This document shows positions 8,104 through 20,500 of a stretch of DNA of 64,000 bases, one piece after another. Each line of letters opens with the position of its first letter. The first letter of the stretch is position 1. A program made the position numbers and the translations under genes. The stretch covers positions 743,065 to 807,064 of the forward strand of contig CAWINY010000003.1 of assembly GCA_963837635.1 (NCBI GenBank), given 5' to 3'. A model generated the notes under the pieces. The model saw only the letters and a list, made by a program, of their open reading frames with translations, did not search any database and was not told the origin of the DNA. The DNA comes from CAWINY01 sp963837635 (GTDB lineage: Bacteria > Acidobacteriota > Terriglobia > Terriglobales > Acidobacteriaceae).

Positions 8104-10095
8104 TCATTCAATCCCCTTGGACTCATCCCACACAAACGCATTCTTCGCCTCTTTGGGTTTGTCGGTGGGCTTGTCGGCGAGCGCATCGAAAGGGAGCACG
8201 GCCTGGGCCGCTGCTGGCGTCCTGGGTTGCTCTGTGCGAACTACCGGCATCGCCGGTGACGGCCTGGGCGCAATCTCCGGCAACTTGCGCTCGATGAACT
8301 CCGGTTGTCTGCGGTGCTTCCTTGCGAACTGGAAGTGAACTGGCACAACGCGATTTTCTTGCTTTATGAAGCCGTGCAGAGGCTCTAGGCCGGAGATTTC
8401 CGAAGCCATGACAAGGGGCTTGGTCGCAATCTCCATCGCATACGATTTCCTGCTGCCTAGCAGCCTCATGCTGTGCGATTCCTTCAATCGCTCCACTTCA
8501 ATTTCCCCGATGGCATCGGAAATCCACTTGGCCGCGCGTGGCTCGGTGGTCTTGAAAAACAGCTTGGTTGCGGGCTGTGAGAGCATGGCCTCGGCATCCT
8601 GGCCGTAGCGTTTTTCAAGCTGGCTGCGCCCCTGAAAGCCCACCACAACAGGGTTCCCATACTTGCGGTTTTCGGTGACGGCGGTGTGGAGCTGCGGCAA
8701 GTTGTTAAGACTCGCCAGTTCGTCCAGCACAAACCATACCGGCTTTGCCGCCTGGTCTTCGCAGTAGCCCATCGTGCGAAGGATGAATAGATCGAGCCAC
8801 ACGGAATGAAGTGGCAAAATCTTCGCGCGATAGGCGGGAGTGGAAGTCAGAAACACCCAACGCTTACGCGCGGTGTACCACTCCGCTGTCGCAAAGGTCG
8901 GCCTCGTATGCTCCCACTCCGGCAACAATTCCAGGCTGTCGGCCACCATGTTTAAGCTCGCCAGCACACCCGCCCGCTGTGCTGGCGCTCCCGAATCGAG
9001 CAGGGCGGCCAGCGGCGTTCCCTTCACCGCCGCCTCGATCCGCGACGTGTCGGCCATCATCTTTAGAATGTCCCTGGGCTGCGGCCTCCGCTTGAGCAGG
9101 TGGGCCAGTACCCGGCGCGGCCCATCGGTGAAAAACTCTTTCTCGTACTCCTTTTCCGGCAGAAATGCGGCGGCAATGGTCGCCGCCGTTTCGTCACGGT
9201 CAATCTCATCGCCTAGTCCCCAATACGGGCATCGCTGGTCCAGCGGATTGAGGATCAAATCGCCGCGCGCGGGCGAGTAGAACTCGCTCACAAAGTCCAT
9301 CGCCGGGTCGTACACGATGGCGCTCTCTCCGCGCTCCCGCACCTGGCGAAGAAGCTGACGGATGGCGTTCGACTTCCCGCTGCCGGTGTCACCCATCATC
9401 AGAATGTGGCTGGCTTCAAGGCGCTTCGGGATACAGTAGCTTGGACCAAAGGGCAACCACCGCAAAAGCGCGTTCTCGAAGCGCAGACGGAAACGTATGC
9501 CGTCTACCCTTGCGCCGCGCCACCGCAAAGCCGAGGCCAGCTCCGGGCCTTTGGTCCTGCGTCCGTGACGTTCTTCCTGCTGTCGTCGTCGCCCGAATCC
9601 CTGCTTCATCTGGAGCCGGAGCACATAGAGAAGCATCAGTACCGCAAGGCTGTTGAGCATGGGCCGTCCAAATAGCCACCACGCGCTCACACCGTCATAA
9701 ACGTAGTCCCGCAACCCTTTGGCGAGACTGTCTGCGGGCACTTTCTCGGGGGCGCTGTAAGCCATTCCGCGCCAGCCCTCCGCGACGGCTTTGGGCGAAA
9801 GGCTGACAGGCAGTTTCGGGTCCGGCCCGGCAACTACATCCTCGGCTGAGGCAGGCACCGGCTTGCGCCTGGGCGCGGTCTTCATCACCCAACGGATAGT
9901 CATCTCGCTGTGCGGAATCCCAGCCCCTACGGAGCTGGCGGCAAAAGTTGTGAGGTAAACCTTTTGCAGCGGCGAGAGCGTCCAGTAGAGCCAGGCCGAG
10001 GCCGGGAAGATGAGGACAACCGGGCCGACCGTAAGCCAGAAAAGGAACCAGAACAGCCGCCCGGAACGGTTGGGAAAACGCATGGGGCGGCTCAC
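8104..10095 (-). CDS. Type IV coupling protein, TrwB/TraD/VirD4-like
   Basis: This inner-membrane ATPase would bring the relaxase-DNA complex to a secretion channel. The 663-aa protein has N-terminal membrane segments at about residues 13-40 and 143-160, a cytoplasmic ATPase with Walker A GDTGSGKSNAI at about 235-245, and Walker B VWFVLDELASL. The downstream VVGFQGRSQLEKRYG region is typical of TraD_N/TrwB proteins. The C-terminal tail is proline-rich and acidic, as often seen for relaxosome contacts. It starts with GTG, overlapping the stop of the upstream TrwA-like gene by four bases (GTGA), so translation is coupled. The order accessory protein, coupling protein, relaxase is that of plasmid R388 trwABC, with one extra gene interposed. 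Confidence 0.93.
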   Translation of the reverse strand: MSRPMRFPNRSGRLFWFLFWLTVGPVVLIFPASAWLYWTLSPLQKVYLTTFAASSVGAGIPHSEMTIRWVMKTAPRRKPVPASAEDVVAGPDPKLPVSLSPKAVAEGWRGMAYSAPEKVPADSLAKGLRDYVYDGVSAWWLFGRPMLNSLAVLMLLYVLRLQMKQGFGRRRQQEERHGRRTKGPELASALRWRGARVDGIRFRLRFENALLRWLPFGPSYCIPKRLEASHILMMGDTGSGKSNAIRQLLRQVRERGESAIVYDPAMDFVSEFYSPARGDLILNPLDQRCPYWGLGDEIDRDETAATIAAAFLPEKEYEKEFFTDGPRRVLAHLLKRRPQPRDILKMMADTSRIEAAVKGTPLAALLDSGAPAQRAGVLASLNMVADSLELLPEWEHTRPTFATAEWYTARKRWVFLTSTPAYRAKILPLHSVWLDLFILRTMGYCEDQAAKPVWFVLDELASLNNLPQLHTAVTENRKYGNPVVVGFQGRSQLEKRYGQDAEAMLSQPATKLFFKTTEPRAAKWISDAIGEIEVERLKESHSMRLLGSRKSYAMEIATKPLVMASEISGLEPLHGFIKQENRVVPVHFQFARKHRRQPEFIERKLPEIAPRPSPAMPVVRTEQPRTPAAAQAVLPFDALADKPTDKPKEAKNAFVWDESKGIE

Positions 10096-10517
10096 TGCTT
10101 GCCCCCGTCCGGTCCCTCCTGGGACAGAAACTCTGCGAGCAATTTCCGGGCGTCGGCCAGCTTCCGCGCGTTGGCCTGGTCACGGATTTTGACCACGGAA
10201 TCGGGCAGCAGATGCTTGCCTTCGGCGTTCGCCTGAGCCGTCGCGTGGAAGAGATTCAGGAGCATGTATCGTAGTGCCGAGACCTCGGCCAGCACCAGCT
10301 CTGTAGGGTCTGCCGGACGCTGCCGCGCGGCTTTTAGGGCCAGCTCACGCAGCCACTCGGCCACGGTTTTCCCTGCGCCTTCGGCGGCGGTTTCTACCTC
10401 TGCCAGCTCTTCCGGCGTTACTCTGGTGGCGATGGTTTTAGCGCGCAAACCCGGACGCGCTTCGTCCTTCGGTGAGGCCGGAGAATGCAACGGAGCCGGG
10501 ATGCGGGGAGTGCTCAT
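10092..10517 (-). CDS. Relaxosome accessory / MobC- or TrwA-like DNA-binding protein
   Basis: A 141-aa protein whose central part, IATRVTPEELAEVETAAEGA followed by KTVAEWLRELALKAAR, has the short beta-strand plus two-helix pattern of ribbon-helix-helix proteins of the MobC/TrwA type. These bind oriT, help the relaxase nick, and often repress their own operon. The start ATG at 10517 follows from the alignment-like pattern and removes an unrelated upstream extension. The stop overlaps the coupling-protein start. The palindromes just upstream (10585-10780) would be its natural targets (inference). Confidence 0.8.
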   Translation of the reverse strand: MSTPRIPAPLHSPASPKDEARPGLRAKTIATRVTPEELAEVETAAEGAGKTVAEWLRELALKAARQRPADPTELVLAEVSALRYMLLNLFHATAQANAEGKHLLPDSVVKIRDQANARKLADARKLLAEFLSQEGPDGGKQ

Positions 10518-10584
10518 AGGGAAACCCGCCTCGAAAACAGCTTGCACCCTGCAATTTTGGCCGTCAAGCACCCGATTGCTGAAA

Positions 10585-10780
10585 GCCCTTGTCTATCAGT
10601 GCGTTTACACGCCGCACGCTGGGGACTGCTCAGCGCGTTTACGCGCGTAAACGCAGTGCCACCGTGTTGGAGTTACAAATTGTCAAACTGCTGATTCAAA
10701 GTGCGTTGACGCTGGGTAACCGAACCAAAGGGGCCGGTTTACCAGCAGCATCCCATTTGGGGGTGACGTGTCACCCCTAA
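10585..10780. other. Candidate origin of transfer (oriT) with palindromes
   Basis: This non-coding stretch lies immediately upstream of the TrwA-like gene. At 10589-10596 the plus strand reads TTGTCTAT, which resembles the R388-type nick site (TTGTCT|AT, as I recall it). At 10635-10654 lies a perfect 20-bp palindrome with arms GCGTTTAC/GTAAACGC. A related half (GTGCGTTTACACGC) lies at about 10599-10612, and an 8-bp inverted repeat GGGGTGAC/GTCACCCC at 10760-10777. Position, nick-like sequence and palindromes fit a MOB_F oriT. The exact nick position is inference. Confidence 0.5.
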
Positions 10781-10940
10781 CTCCCCGTGCGAAGCACGGT
10801 CTAAACCCCGGCGACAATAACAACCCCTCGGGAACGCCAGAACGTCGCCCCAGACCACCCTAGAGACGGCAAGGGCCACGCCACAAACCCGGCGCGGCCC
10901 CAAGATCGGTAGCTAAAAAGGAAGAACGTCCCCTGATAGC

Positions 10941-11462
10941 CTAAACAGATTTCTCGTCGCTTCGTTTCATGTCCATCTTTGTCAAGCACCCGTCGATTGC
11001 GCGGAACCGCCCCTGGTCTTTAGCGTAAATGTCCATGCATTCGTCGTGGCTGAACCTGACCACTAGCCCCATCGTCCCTTCTATGAGAACCGCATCCCAA
11101 AAGAAATACAAAGATATCCCCAGCAGGGTCTGGAGCGCAGCAAGATCAGTTTTGTCAAAGACGTGTCCAGGGGCATCGAACAGAGGCTTCGTCTCCCCCA
11201 AATAGCTTCTATATCCCTCGAACAGGTCCATGTTTTCGCTTGATGGCCACACTCCATGAGAAGTTATCCAGAACAGTCCGGATGGAGCCGGGTCAATCGA
11301 GTTTGCTATGGCGCGAGCAAGGGCAGTCTTCTTGCCGCTATCCGCGGGCAGGAGATAAGTGCTCCGGTATGGAAATTCAGCAGTCAAAGAGTGCGATGTG
11401 AGGTCGCAACCTAGCGAGGCCGTGACCCACGCGCTTGTCTCCTCCTTTGAAATTATCTTCAT
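10941..11462 (-). CDS. Small protein directly downstream of the giant RHS gene; candidate immunity protein
   Basis: A 173-aa cytoplasmic-looking protein with no signal peptide, beginning MKIISKEETSAWVTASLG. It has the size, mildly acidic character and position typical of immunity proteins that protect the producer from an RHS C-terminal toxin. I do not recognise a named immunity family. The ATG at 11462 is preferred because GAGGAG lies nine bases upstream; a TTG at 11504 would nearly abut the RHS stop but has no better signal. It is read in the same direction as the RHS gene with a gap of about 43 bases, so the two are probably co-transcribed. Function as an antitoxin is inference from position alone. 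Confidence 0.7.
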   Translation of the reverse strand: MKIISKEETSAWVTASLGCDLTSHSLTAEFPYRSTYLLPADSGKKTALARAIANSIDPAPSGLFWITSHGVWPSSENMDLFEGYRSYLGETKPLFDAPGHVFDKTDLAALQTLLGISLYFFWDAVLIEGTMGLVVRFSHDECMDIYAKDQGRFRAIDGCLTKMDMKRSDEKSV

Positions 11463-11505
11463 CCGAAAATTCTCCTCTACACCTTTTGGAATACCGCTCA
11501 GCAAA

Positions 11506-14500
11506 TTACGGAGCGACGGCCAACGGAGGAACAGTCGGAAGTGGCGGCGTCACAGGAGTTCCGGGCTGAGGTTTTGGCGGCCCATAAATCCATGGCCAGT
11601 TCTGCTGTGGAGGACGATTGAGCCAGTCCACAATGTTGTTCACCAACTGATTATCCAAATCCTTGATCTTGTTCCACATGTCCTCGCACTTAGTCGGTTT
11701 CGGTTTTCCGTGCGCCTGCTGTGGCGTTATTGGTTTCCCATCTGGATCATACCGTTGCCTATTTCCATTACCGTCATCAACATCCCAGTGACCATCGGGA
11801 TCCCAACTTGCTGACGGCTGACCTTGACCCGGTAAAGGTGTTTGCGGTCCCCACGAGCCACCTCTGGTGTTTTGAGGATTGGGATTCCATCTCCACCCAT
11901 TACCAGAGCCTCCTCCGGGTACGAGAACTGGAGGCTGGCCCGCAGGCGCTGGAATACTTGCAAGCCCGAATGGGTCAACTGAGTTCGTCGGGGAATTTGC
12001 TACATAGACATAGAAGTTGAGTCCACCATTGAACCCGCTTGGGTCTTCAGAGATGAACCTGCCGATTTGTGGATCGTAGTATCTGGCCCTCAGAAAGTAG
12101 AGGCCGGTCTCGGAGTCGTATTCTCGGCCGGTAAACCGGAAACGATTTGAGTTCGCGCCAGTCGCCGTCGTGATTCCAAAAGTTCCATAAGTGTAAGTAT
12201 CGGTGATACCAGCAGAGGGCCCGCTCAACGAAGTGATTGTACCAAGGCCATCGGCCTGGAAGTACGACACTCCAGTGGCCGTGCTTGACGCCAGCGGCTC
12301 ATCAATTCCGGCACCCTGCAGGTATGTCGCGATCGTCGCTCCAGCAGAGTTCAGATCAGCGATGACATTCGCGCCGTCGTACAGGAAGTACATGCTTCCG
12401 CTCGGCGATTGCTTGGCGATTCTGCGCCCCAGCGGATCGTACCTGAAGATGGTCGTTCCAACTCCAGGGACGAAAACCTGAGTCAAGCGATTTTCAAAGT
12501 CCCAGGTGAAGCTGCGGCCTTGAGCGTCGGAGAGCGCATTGCCGTTCGCGTCGTACGTATCGCTGCCTGACGAATTCGACGTCAGCTCATTCGACGAGTT
12601 GTAGCTGTAGCTCGGCACACCGGATGATGACAGTCTATTTCCGACCACATCGTAAGTGTAGCTCTCGGTGGTACTCCCACCCTGGGTCACTTGCGTCAGC
12701 TCGTAAAGTGTGTCATAGGTGTAATTTGACGTGATCCCGTTGAGATAGTTGCCCTTGCTGGTGCGATTGCCTGCTGGATCGTAGCTGTAGCTCGCACCAT
12801 CCAGCGTATTCGCTCCCGCCTGATGCAGGACGGAGAGCAGGTGTGAAAGAGAATCGTAGCTGTAGCTCGTGTTCACGCCATTGGGCCGCGCCAGACTCGT
12901 CCTCCGGCTCAACGCATCATAGCCGACGCCGAACGATCCCGCCCATGAGTTCGCCAGTCCATTCAGCCGGTTCAGCGTGTCGTAACCGTAGGCCGTGATG
13001 CTCCCGTCGGGCGCCGTCAGCGACGTCCGGTTCGAGGACGCATCATAGGTGTAAGCGTTGTGGTAGTTGAGGCCCGGCAGATACGCGTACTGCGTCGTCG
13101 TCCCGATCAGCCGCCCCATGTTGTCGTAGGCGAAGCCATAGGTGCCCGTCGGATCGCTCACCTGCTGCACCTTCCCCGCCAGATCGTAGGCGTATTCGAC
13201 GGCGGTCTGATCAGGATAGATTTTGCTCGTCAGCCGGTACAGCGCATCGTAGACGTACTGAATCGTCTGTCCCTTGCGGTCGGTCTTTGACAGCAGATTG
13301 CCCACCGGATCGTAAGTATAGCTCTCCGCCAAGGTCGACGGGAACGTGGTCTGCGTCACCCTTCCGCGCGCGTTGTAGGCGAACTGGGTGATGTGCCCGT
13401 TGGCGTCGGTGATCGAGAGCAGGTTGTCTTCCGTGTCGTAGGCGTATTGCGTCGTGTTGTTGGCCGGGTCGGTGACTGCGGTCAGCCGGTCGGCATCGTC
13501 ATAGGTGTAGTAAGTGGTCTTGTTGTTCTGGTCGGTCGCCGAAGTACGCCGCCCGCGCACGTCATAAGTGAAGCCGACCGTCGAGCCGTCGGGATAAGTG
13601 ATCTCCGTCAGCCGGTTCATGATGTCGTAGGCGAAGCTGGTCGGATGCGCCGCGCCGTTGCTGGGATCGATTACGGCCGTGCGGTTGCCGCGCGCGTCGT
13701 ACTGGTAGCTGGTGGTGCTATTCTGCGCGTCGGTGATCGAGGCGATCAGGCCCACCGGGTTGTAGGTGAGCGTGGTAACGTGATTCAGCGAATCGGTGAT
13801 CTGGGTCAGCTCACCCTTGGTGTCGTAGGCGAATTGCGTCAGGCTGGCGGGCGTTCTTCCATCAGGCACCGGCGACGTCACCGAGAGCAGGTTGCCATGC
13901 GCGTCGTAGGTGTTGGTCGTCGTGTTCCCCAGCGGGTCGGTCATGGTGAGCACTTCGCTAAGCCTGTTGTAGGTGTAGGAAGTTGTGGCCGTGGTGGTAG
14001 CGTTCAGCGGCTTCGACGACGAGATCATGTTGTCACTGGCGTCGTAGGTGTAGGTGGTCGTGTTGCCCAGATCGTCGGTGGTGGAAAGAACATTTCCGTT
14101 CGTATCGGGGACGTTGAGAACGTTGCCCCGCACACTACAGGTACTGCAACCCGGCCCTTGGGAAGCGCTCGTAACCCACTGACCTCCCTGAATCATGAAA
14201 CGGTATTGGGTCTGGTCTCCAAGGGAATCCGTGACTTGTGTCAAACCGCTCACCGTGAACCAGGTCGGCGCGTAGGCCGTAAGCCCCCCCACTTGCACCC
14301 CCAGCGGACCGGTCGTGGCGTCGCCGGGCACGTGCAGCGTAATCGAAGTGTCGCTCCAGTTAGCGATGGAGGGCGGAGTGCTGCTGCCGAAGAAGTTAAC
14401 CGTGCTGTTGCTTTGCGTGGCGCCAAAGCCGCTGCCGGTAATTGTGATCGGCGTGGCGTTTCCATAGCTGTCGTACGGCCCGATGTTCGGTGAAACCGAG

Positions 14501-17500
14501 CTGATAGCAGGCGGCTGCTCGACCGTAAACTGCACACCGTTGCTGGCCACGCTGCCAACCGCCACGGTCACCGGACCGCTGGTCGCACTGGCCGGCAGTT
14601 GCACGGTAACGCTGCTCCCGCCAGACTGGGTGACATATCCGGCTATGCCGTTGAATAGGACCTGGGTGGTCAGCCCTGAAACCACAAGCCCGGAACCATT
14701 CACAATGACCGTGGCTCCCGGTGCGGCAGCCGGCGGCGAGATGCTCCCGATTGCCGGGTTCGTTACGGTGAACACGGCGGTGGAATTACTTTGAATGGAG
14801 TTTACAACCAGCGTGATCGGACCCGTCGTCACGTTACTTGGCGGCACAGCGATAATGGAACTGTCGCTCCACGATGTGATGGACGCCGGGGCAACGCCGT
14901 TGAAGGTGAGCGTGCTGCTCCCTTGCGTGGCGCCGAAGTGTGTTCCGGTAATGCTGACGGGCGTGCCCGCCACTCCTGAACTCGGAGACACATTAGTGAC
15001 ACTTGGCGTTGGTACCACTGTAAAGCTGGCTGGAGCACTCTGGTACCCGTCGACCGCCACATATATGTAGCCTGTTAATGCCGGCGCGGGCACGGCCACG
15101 GTAAGCGATGTTTCGGTCCTACTGATGGGGGTAGCATATGTCCCATTCCACACATTCGAGTTGAACAGTACCACGGTCGAGTCGAAAGACGAGCCGAAGT
15201 TCGTTCCCATAATTGTGAACACAGTCCCAGCTGGACCTGAGCCCGGCGAGATACTCGTAATAACCGGCGTGGCGTAGACCTGGAACGTCAAGGAATTGCT
15301 GGCCACGCCGTTCACTGTCACTAATAAAGGCCCCGTCGTCACAGCAGTCGGCAGCGTTAGAATAATCTGAGTGTCGCTCCAACTTGAGGCTGCCAATGCC
15401 ACTCCGTTCAGTGTGACTGTGCTCGATCCTTGGGAAACTCCGAAATATGTTCCGTCAATATATATGTTTGACCCGGCGAATGCTGCCGCTGGATTCACTG
15501 AGGCGATATTTGGCGGCATGGTGATCGTGTCCGGCGCGGTGGTAAGGTAGGACTGGAAGTTGGAAAGAGTCTGTCCTTCAAGGTCGCTGATGCCATTTGT
15601 GAGTTGGACTATGTAGACAGTTTGTGAATCGAGAAGCTGATTTGGGGTTAATGTGGCAGTTTGTCCGTCCGCTGATACCGCAATCGTCCCAGTTACAGGA
15701 ATATAAGTATTCTGCGGGTACATCTGGAATGTTGTGTTGGTCACAGTCAGAGGGTCGATCCGCTTGCTGAACTGCACTTGCACCGTGCTGTTCGTCGGAA
15801 CATTCGTGGCATGGTTTGCTGGGCTCGACCTCAGGATCGCAGGCGCAATCAAGTCCGCTCCCGCTCCGGTTGTGAAGGTCACCGTGACCGGCGCAGCCAG
15901 CACATTCCCGCTCACATCCTGTACCCCGGCTATAGTCAGCGTGTAAGCCGTGCCCGGCGACAACGGCACCACCGGAACCAAGGTTAGCGTCTGGCCGCCG
16001 TTCGTCAAACTCGGCGATACATTCACCGCACCGCCGCCCCCGCTCAATCCCACCCCTGCCAGCTTTGCCCCATCCACCGGCTCACTGAATTGGATCACGA
16101 CCTGGGCATTGATGGGCACAGCTGTCATCCCGTTGGCCGGACTTACTCCTACTACTTGCGGCGCGCTCGCGCTTGCTGTTGTCCCCGTAGTGAAGGAAGT
16201 TGCGCACGCGCTGCTGCACGTCAGCAGATTCCCGGCAAGGTCGGTAATGCCCTGACCACCAAAGTACACGTAATACGACCGACTCACGGCCAGCGCCGCG
16301 CTCGGCACGAAGCTTGCCGTGCGCCAATCCGCGCTCACCGAGTAGGTCCCCAGTACACTCTCCCCGTTAGTGCTGTCCAGTACGTTCAGCGTGCGGCTGT
16401 TCACCGTCCCGGGATCAATCGGCTCGTTAACCAGCAGTTGAATCACCGTATTCAACGGCACGTTCACCGCTCTCCCGGATGGACTAATCTGGATTGCCAA
16501 TGGGGGCACAACGTCGGGACCGTTCCCGGTCGTGAATTGCACCGTCTGGGGTGCGACTGGGTTGCCGGCAACATCGGTAATGCCTGAGATAGCCAGAGTC
16601 ATCGGAGTGCTGTCGGGCAAAGGAGCATGCGGCGTCAGTAAGACGACTTGGTTGTTGTTGCTGAAGCTGATCGAGTCCGCCACCTCCGTTACCCCGCCCC
16701 CGCTCAACTGAATTGTGCTGGCATTCACTGTGAGGGGATTCACCGGCTTGCTGAACAAGATATGTACATCCGCGTTGTCGCCGATATTGGACGATCCGTT
16801 CGGCGGAGATACGGTCACGATGGCCGGTAACACCGTGTCGGGTCCCGCCCCGGTCTCGAACCAAACTGAATTGCCCGAAAGGGCCGACAATACTAGCCCA
16901 TTCACTCCCTGAATCCCGCTGCCGACGAGGCAATTGGTCCAAGTGTTGGGCGCCAAAGGCATCCGCGGCGCAACCTGCAGGAGCGTTCCTCCATTGAGCA
17001 GGCTGACTGCGGTCTGCAACCAATTGTTGTTCTGGCGACAGGCAACGGTTAACCCCGTCAGCGTGGCCGGGTCCAAGGCCTCGTTAAAGGCAAAGTCGAT
17101 TACAACGTTAGTGGGCACGCCGACGGCCGAACTGGCCGGACTTGTGCTCACCAGTAACGGCGCCGTCGTATTTAAGTCCGGAGCCGTCGTAAACGATGCC
17201 GCATAGCTGCTCAGGCTATTGCCGCCCATGCTCTGCGCTATTGGGGTGAGAAATACCTGTATCAATGCGTTCGGCTGCCACTGCATCGAGGGCATGAACT
17301 GGACCACTTGTCCATTGTCCGTCACTTGCGCCGTCCCGTTCACCAGCACGCCGTTCTGCGATACCTGCAGCGCGGCCTGCATACTCAACGCATTCATCGG
17401 CTCGCTCATGTAGAGCACGACGCTCCCGTTCAGCGGTACTCCCGTCGCTCCGTTGCCGGGCCGCTGCGATACCACCCTTGGGGCGGGAGAATAGGCCCCA

Positions 17501-20500
17501 GCCCCTGTCGTGAATTCGCTCTGAAAGTTTGCCAACGTGTTCCCCGAGAGGTCCGTCACTCCGCTCGTCGCCAGTACCGTGATGGTGCTGGACGCCGGCA
17601 GCGTCCACGCATTCAGCATCACCACTGTGTTGTCCGCCGAATGGCTTAGCGAAATCCCCAGCTTGCTCCCGTTCGCCAGCAGCCCAAAGTTGTTCGTCGT
17701 GATCGTGTTCGGGTTCAGCGACTTCGAGAAGGTCAGCGGCACCGTACAGGTCAGCCCAATCCCGCTCGCCCCATTCGCCGGCGTCACCATCGTTACCACC
17801 GGCGCCGTTGTGTCCGTCCCTGTCCCCGTCGTGAACGTGCTGTAGAACGAGTTGCTTGCGTTCCCTGACAGGTCCAGCAAACCGGAATTCACCTGCACGG
17901 TCACGGTCGCATTCCCCGGCAGCGGCGAAAGCGGCGTGAATGTCACGACTGTCCCCGTGCCGTCCAAGGCATAGCTCCCCGCCAACACTCCGGTGAACCC
18001 GCCCACCGAGACCGGCACCGTAGCTTCGATCACCGTCGTCCCGTCAACCGCTTCGTTGAACGTCAGCACGACCGTGCTGTTGACCGCCACCGCACTTGCT
18101 CCATTCGCGGGAGTGACGGTTACCACCGCCGGCCTTGTCGTGTTCGCCACACCCGACGTTCCCGTCGTAAAGCTGCTCGTGAACGGCACTACCGGATTTC
18201 CCGCTTGATCCGTGAATCCGCTCACCGTCATGGTGTAGGTTGTGCTCGCTGCCAGCAAGCTCGCGGGCACGAACCTCAGAGTTGTCCCGCTACTACCTAA
18301 GCTGACTGTTCCGGGCACCGCCACGCCGCCCGACGACACCACAACCGCATTGTTCGTCACGCTCGCTGCGCTCAAGGGCACACTCATCGTCAAATCCACG
18401 TGAACGTTCGCAGGCACACTACTAGCCCCGTTGGCTGGACTTACCGTCACAACGGCCGGCGCCGACGTATCCGTCGCCAATCCGGTCGTGAAAGAAGATT
18501 GAAAATACGACAGTCCGTGACCTTCCAAGTCCGTGATGCCACTCGTACCCTGGACGTAGTAAGTAGCAAACGAGTTGAGCGGTCCGCTCGGCGTGAAAGT
18601 AGCGGTCTGACCGTTCGACGAAACCGACCCGGATATTCGCACGCCCGTCGAGTTCAGTACCTGGAAGGTCGCCGTCGTGACCGTCCATGGATCCACCAGC
18701 TTGTTGAATTGCAGCTGCACGAATGCATTGACCGGTACTCCTGTCTCATTGTTCCCAGGACTCACGCTGGTAACCGATGGCGTGGTCGTGTCCGCTGCTG
18801 CGCCAGTCGTCCAAGAGAATGTGCCTGGGTTCGCGAGCGCAAGCCCGCCGACGTCCGTGATCTGTGCGGTCGTGACGACGGTATAAACAGCATTTGCCGC
18901 TAGCCCCCCCAGCGGAGTGAACGTGACTCGTTGGTTACTGTTGGAAAGGGCCATGGAGCCCGGAACCGGCTGGCCTCCCGACAAAACCTGCAACCCATGG
19001 GAGACGCTAATGACATCGAGAGGTTTGCTAAATTCCAGCACGATTACCGCATTCAGGGGAACAGCGGCTGCTCCGGCGGAGGGGCTGCTGCCTAGCACTT
19101 GGGGAGCCGTCGTATCTGCGGTGAATGCGGTCGTGAAGGTGTAGTAAGTGCCACTTCCCGTAAGAGCGTTGCCCGACGAATCCTCAACGGTCGACGTAAG
19201 TTGTACGTAGAAAGTGCGGCCAACTCCAAGGAACGATTGGGGCACAAACGAAGCCGTTGTTCCTGTGGGATCCACTTGGACCATGCCAGGGACGGAGTTC
19301 CCCGTAAAGTCGTCACTTAGGGTGAAGCTTTGCGCGGTCAAGGTCGCCGGATCCATCGCCTTGCTGAATTGCACCACGATCGGCGCACTGATGGGCACGC
19401 CCGTGTCGCCACTCTGAGGGCTGGTTTGCGCGACGGTCGGAGCGACCGTGTCCGTCGTTGAACTGGTCGTGAAAGTACTCTGGAATTCGGGAGCGGTTTG
19501 ATTACCGGTCACGTCGGTCGCTTGTACCGTGAAGGTGGAATTGGGCGCCAGATTCAGAGAGGGGGTGAACGTGACCGACAAACCATCGGTCGACAGCGCC
19601 AGCGTGCCCACCATGCTGGTTGCACCCTGCAATAGGGAAACTGTTCCGCGAACGATCGCCGCAGCCTGAACGGGTTGGGCGAAGCGAACGACCACGCGGC
19701 TATTCTCAGCAACCCCAGTGGCGCCGTTGGCAGGCTGAACCTGCGCCACTGGCGGCAGGGAGACCATGACAACCGTGATCGGAACAGGGTTGCTCATTAA
19801 CCCGTTTACCGTCACCACCACATTCCCCGTCGTAGCGCCAATGGGCACCGGCACCACAATGCTGGTTGCGCTCCAACTCGCCGGCGTGCCTCCAATTCCG
19901 TTGAAGGTCACGGTACTCGCTGCCTGCGTAGCGCCGAAGTTCGTCCCTGTGATCGTTACCAAGCTGCCAATCGTGACGGACGTTGTGGACAAGCTCGTGA
20001 TACCCGGACTCTGTAACACCGTAAACGGTATGGCGTTACCGGCCTGTCCATTTACCGTGACCAGCACGTTCCCGGTTGTCGTTCCGCTTGGCACCGGCAC
20101 CACGATGCTGGTTCTGCTCCAATTTGTGGGTATTCCCGCTGTCCCGTTGAACGTCACCGTGCTCGTCCCTTGGGGCGAGCCGAAGTTGATGCCCGTAATC
20201 GTCACTGGCGTTCCGGCTGTGCCGGAGGCCGGCGACAGGCTCGTAAGGCTCGGCAGTTGCGACACCGTGAACGGCATCCCATTGCTGGCCGCCCCTCCTA
20301 CTGTGACCACGACATTCCCGGAGGTCGCACTGCCCGGCACCGATACCACAATCCTGGTGGCGCTCCAGTATGTCGGCGTTGCGGCCGTGCCATTGAACGT
20401 GACCGTGCTCCCGCCTGGGGTTGAGCCGAAGTTCGCCCCTGTAATCGTTACTGACGCGGTGGGCACCGCAGTGCTTGGAGACAAGCCCGCAATTGAGGGG

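Noticed and set aside
3948..11462. A complete conjugative element with type IV secretion
   Set aside because: Only relaxase, coupling protein and an accessory DNA-binding protein are present; no VirB4-like ATPase or other mating-pair gene is visible anywhere inside the element.
13393..14493. Plus-strand open frame of 366 codons and other plus-strand frames between 12 and 28 kb
   Set aside because: They run against the giant RHS/IPT gene and repeat with its modules, so their similarity to one another comes from the coding repeat on the other strand.
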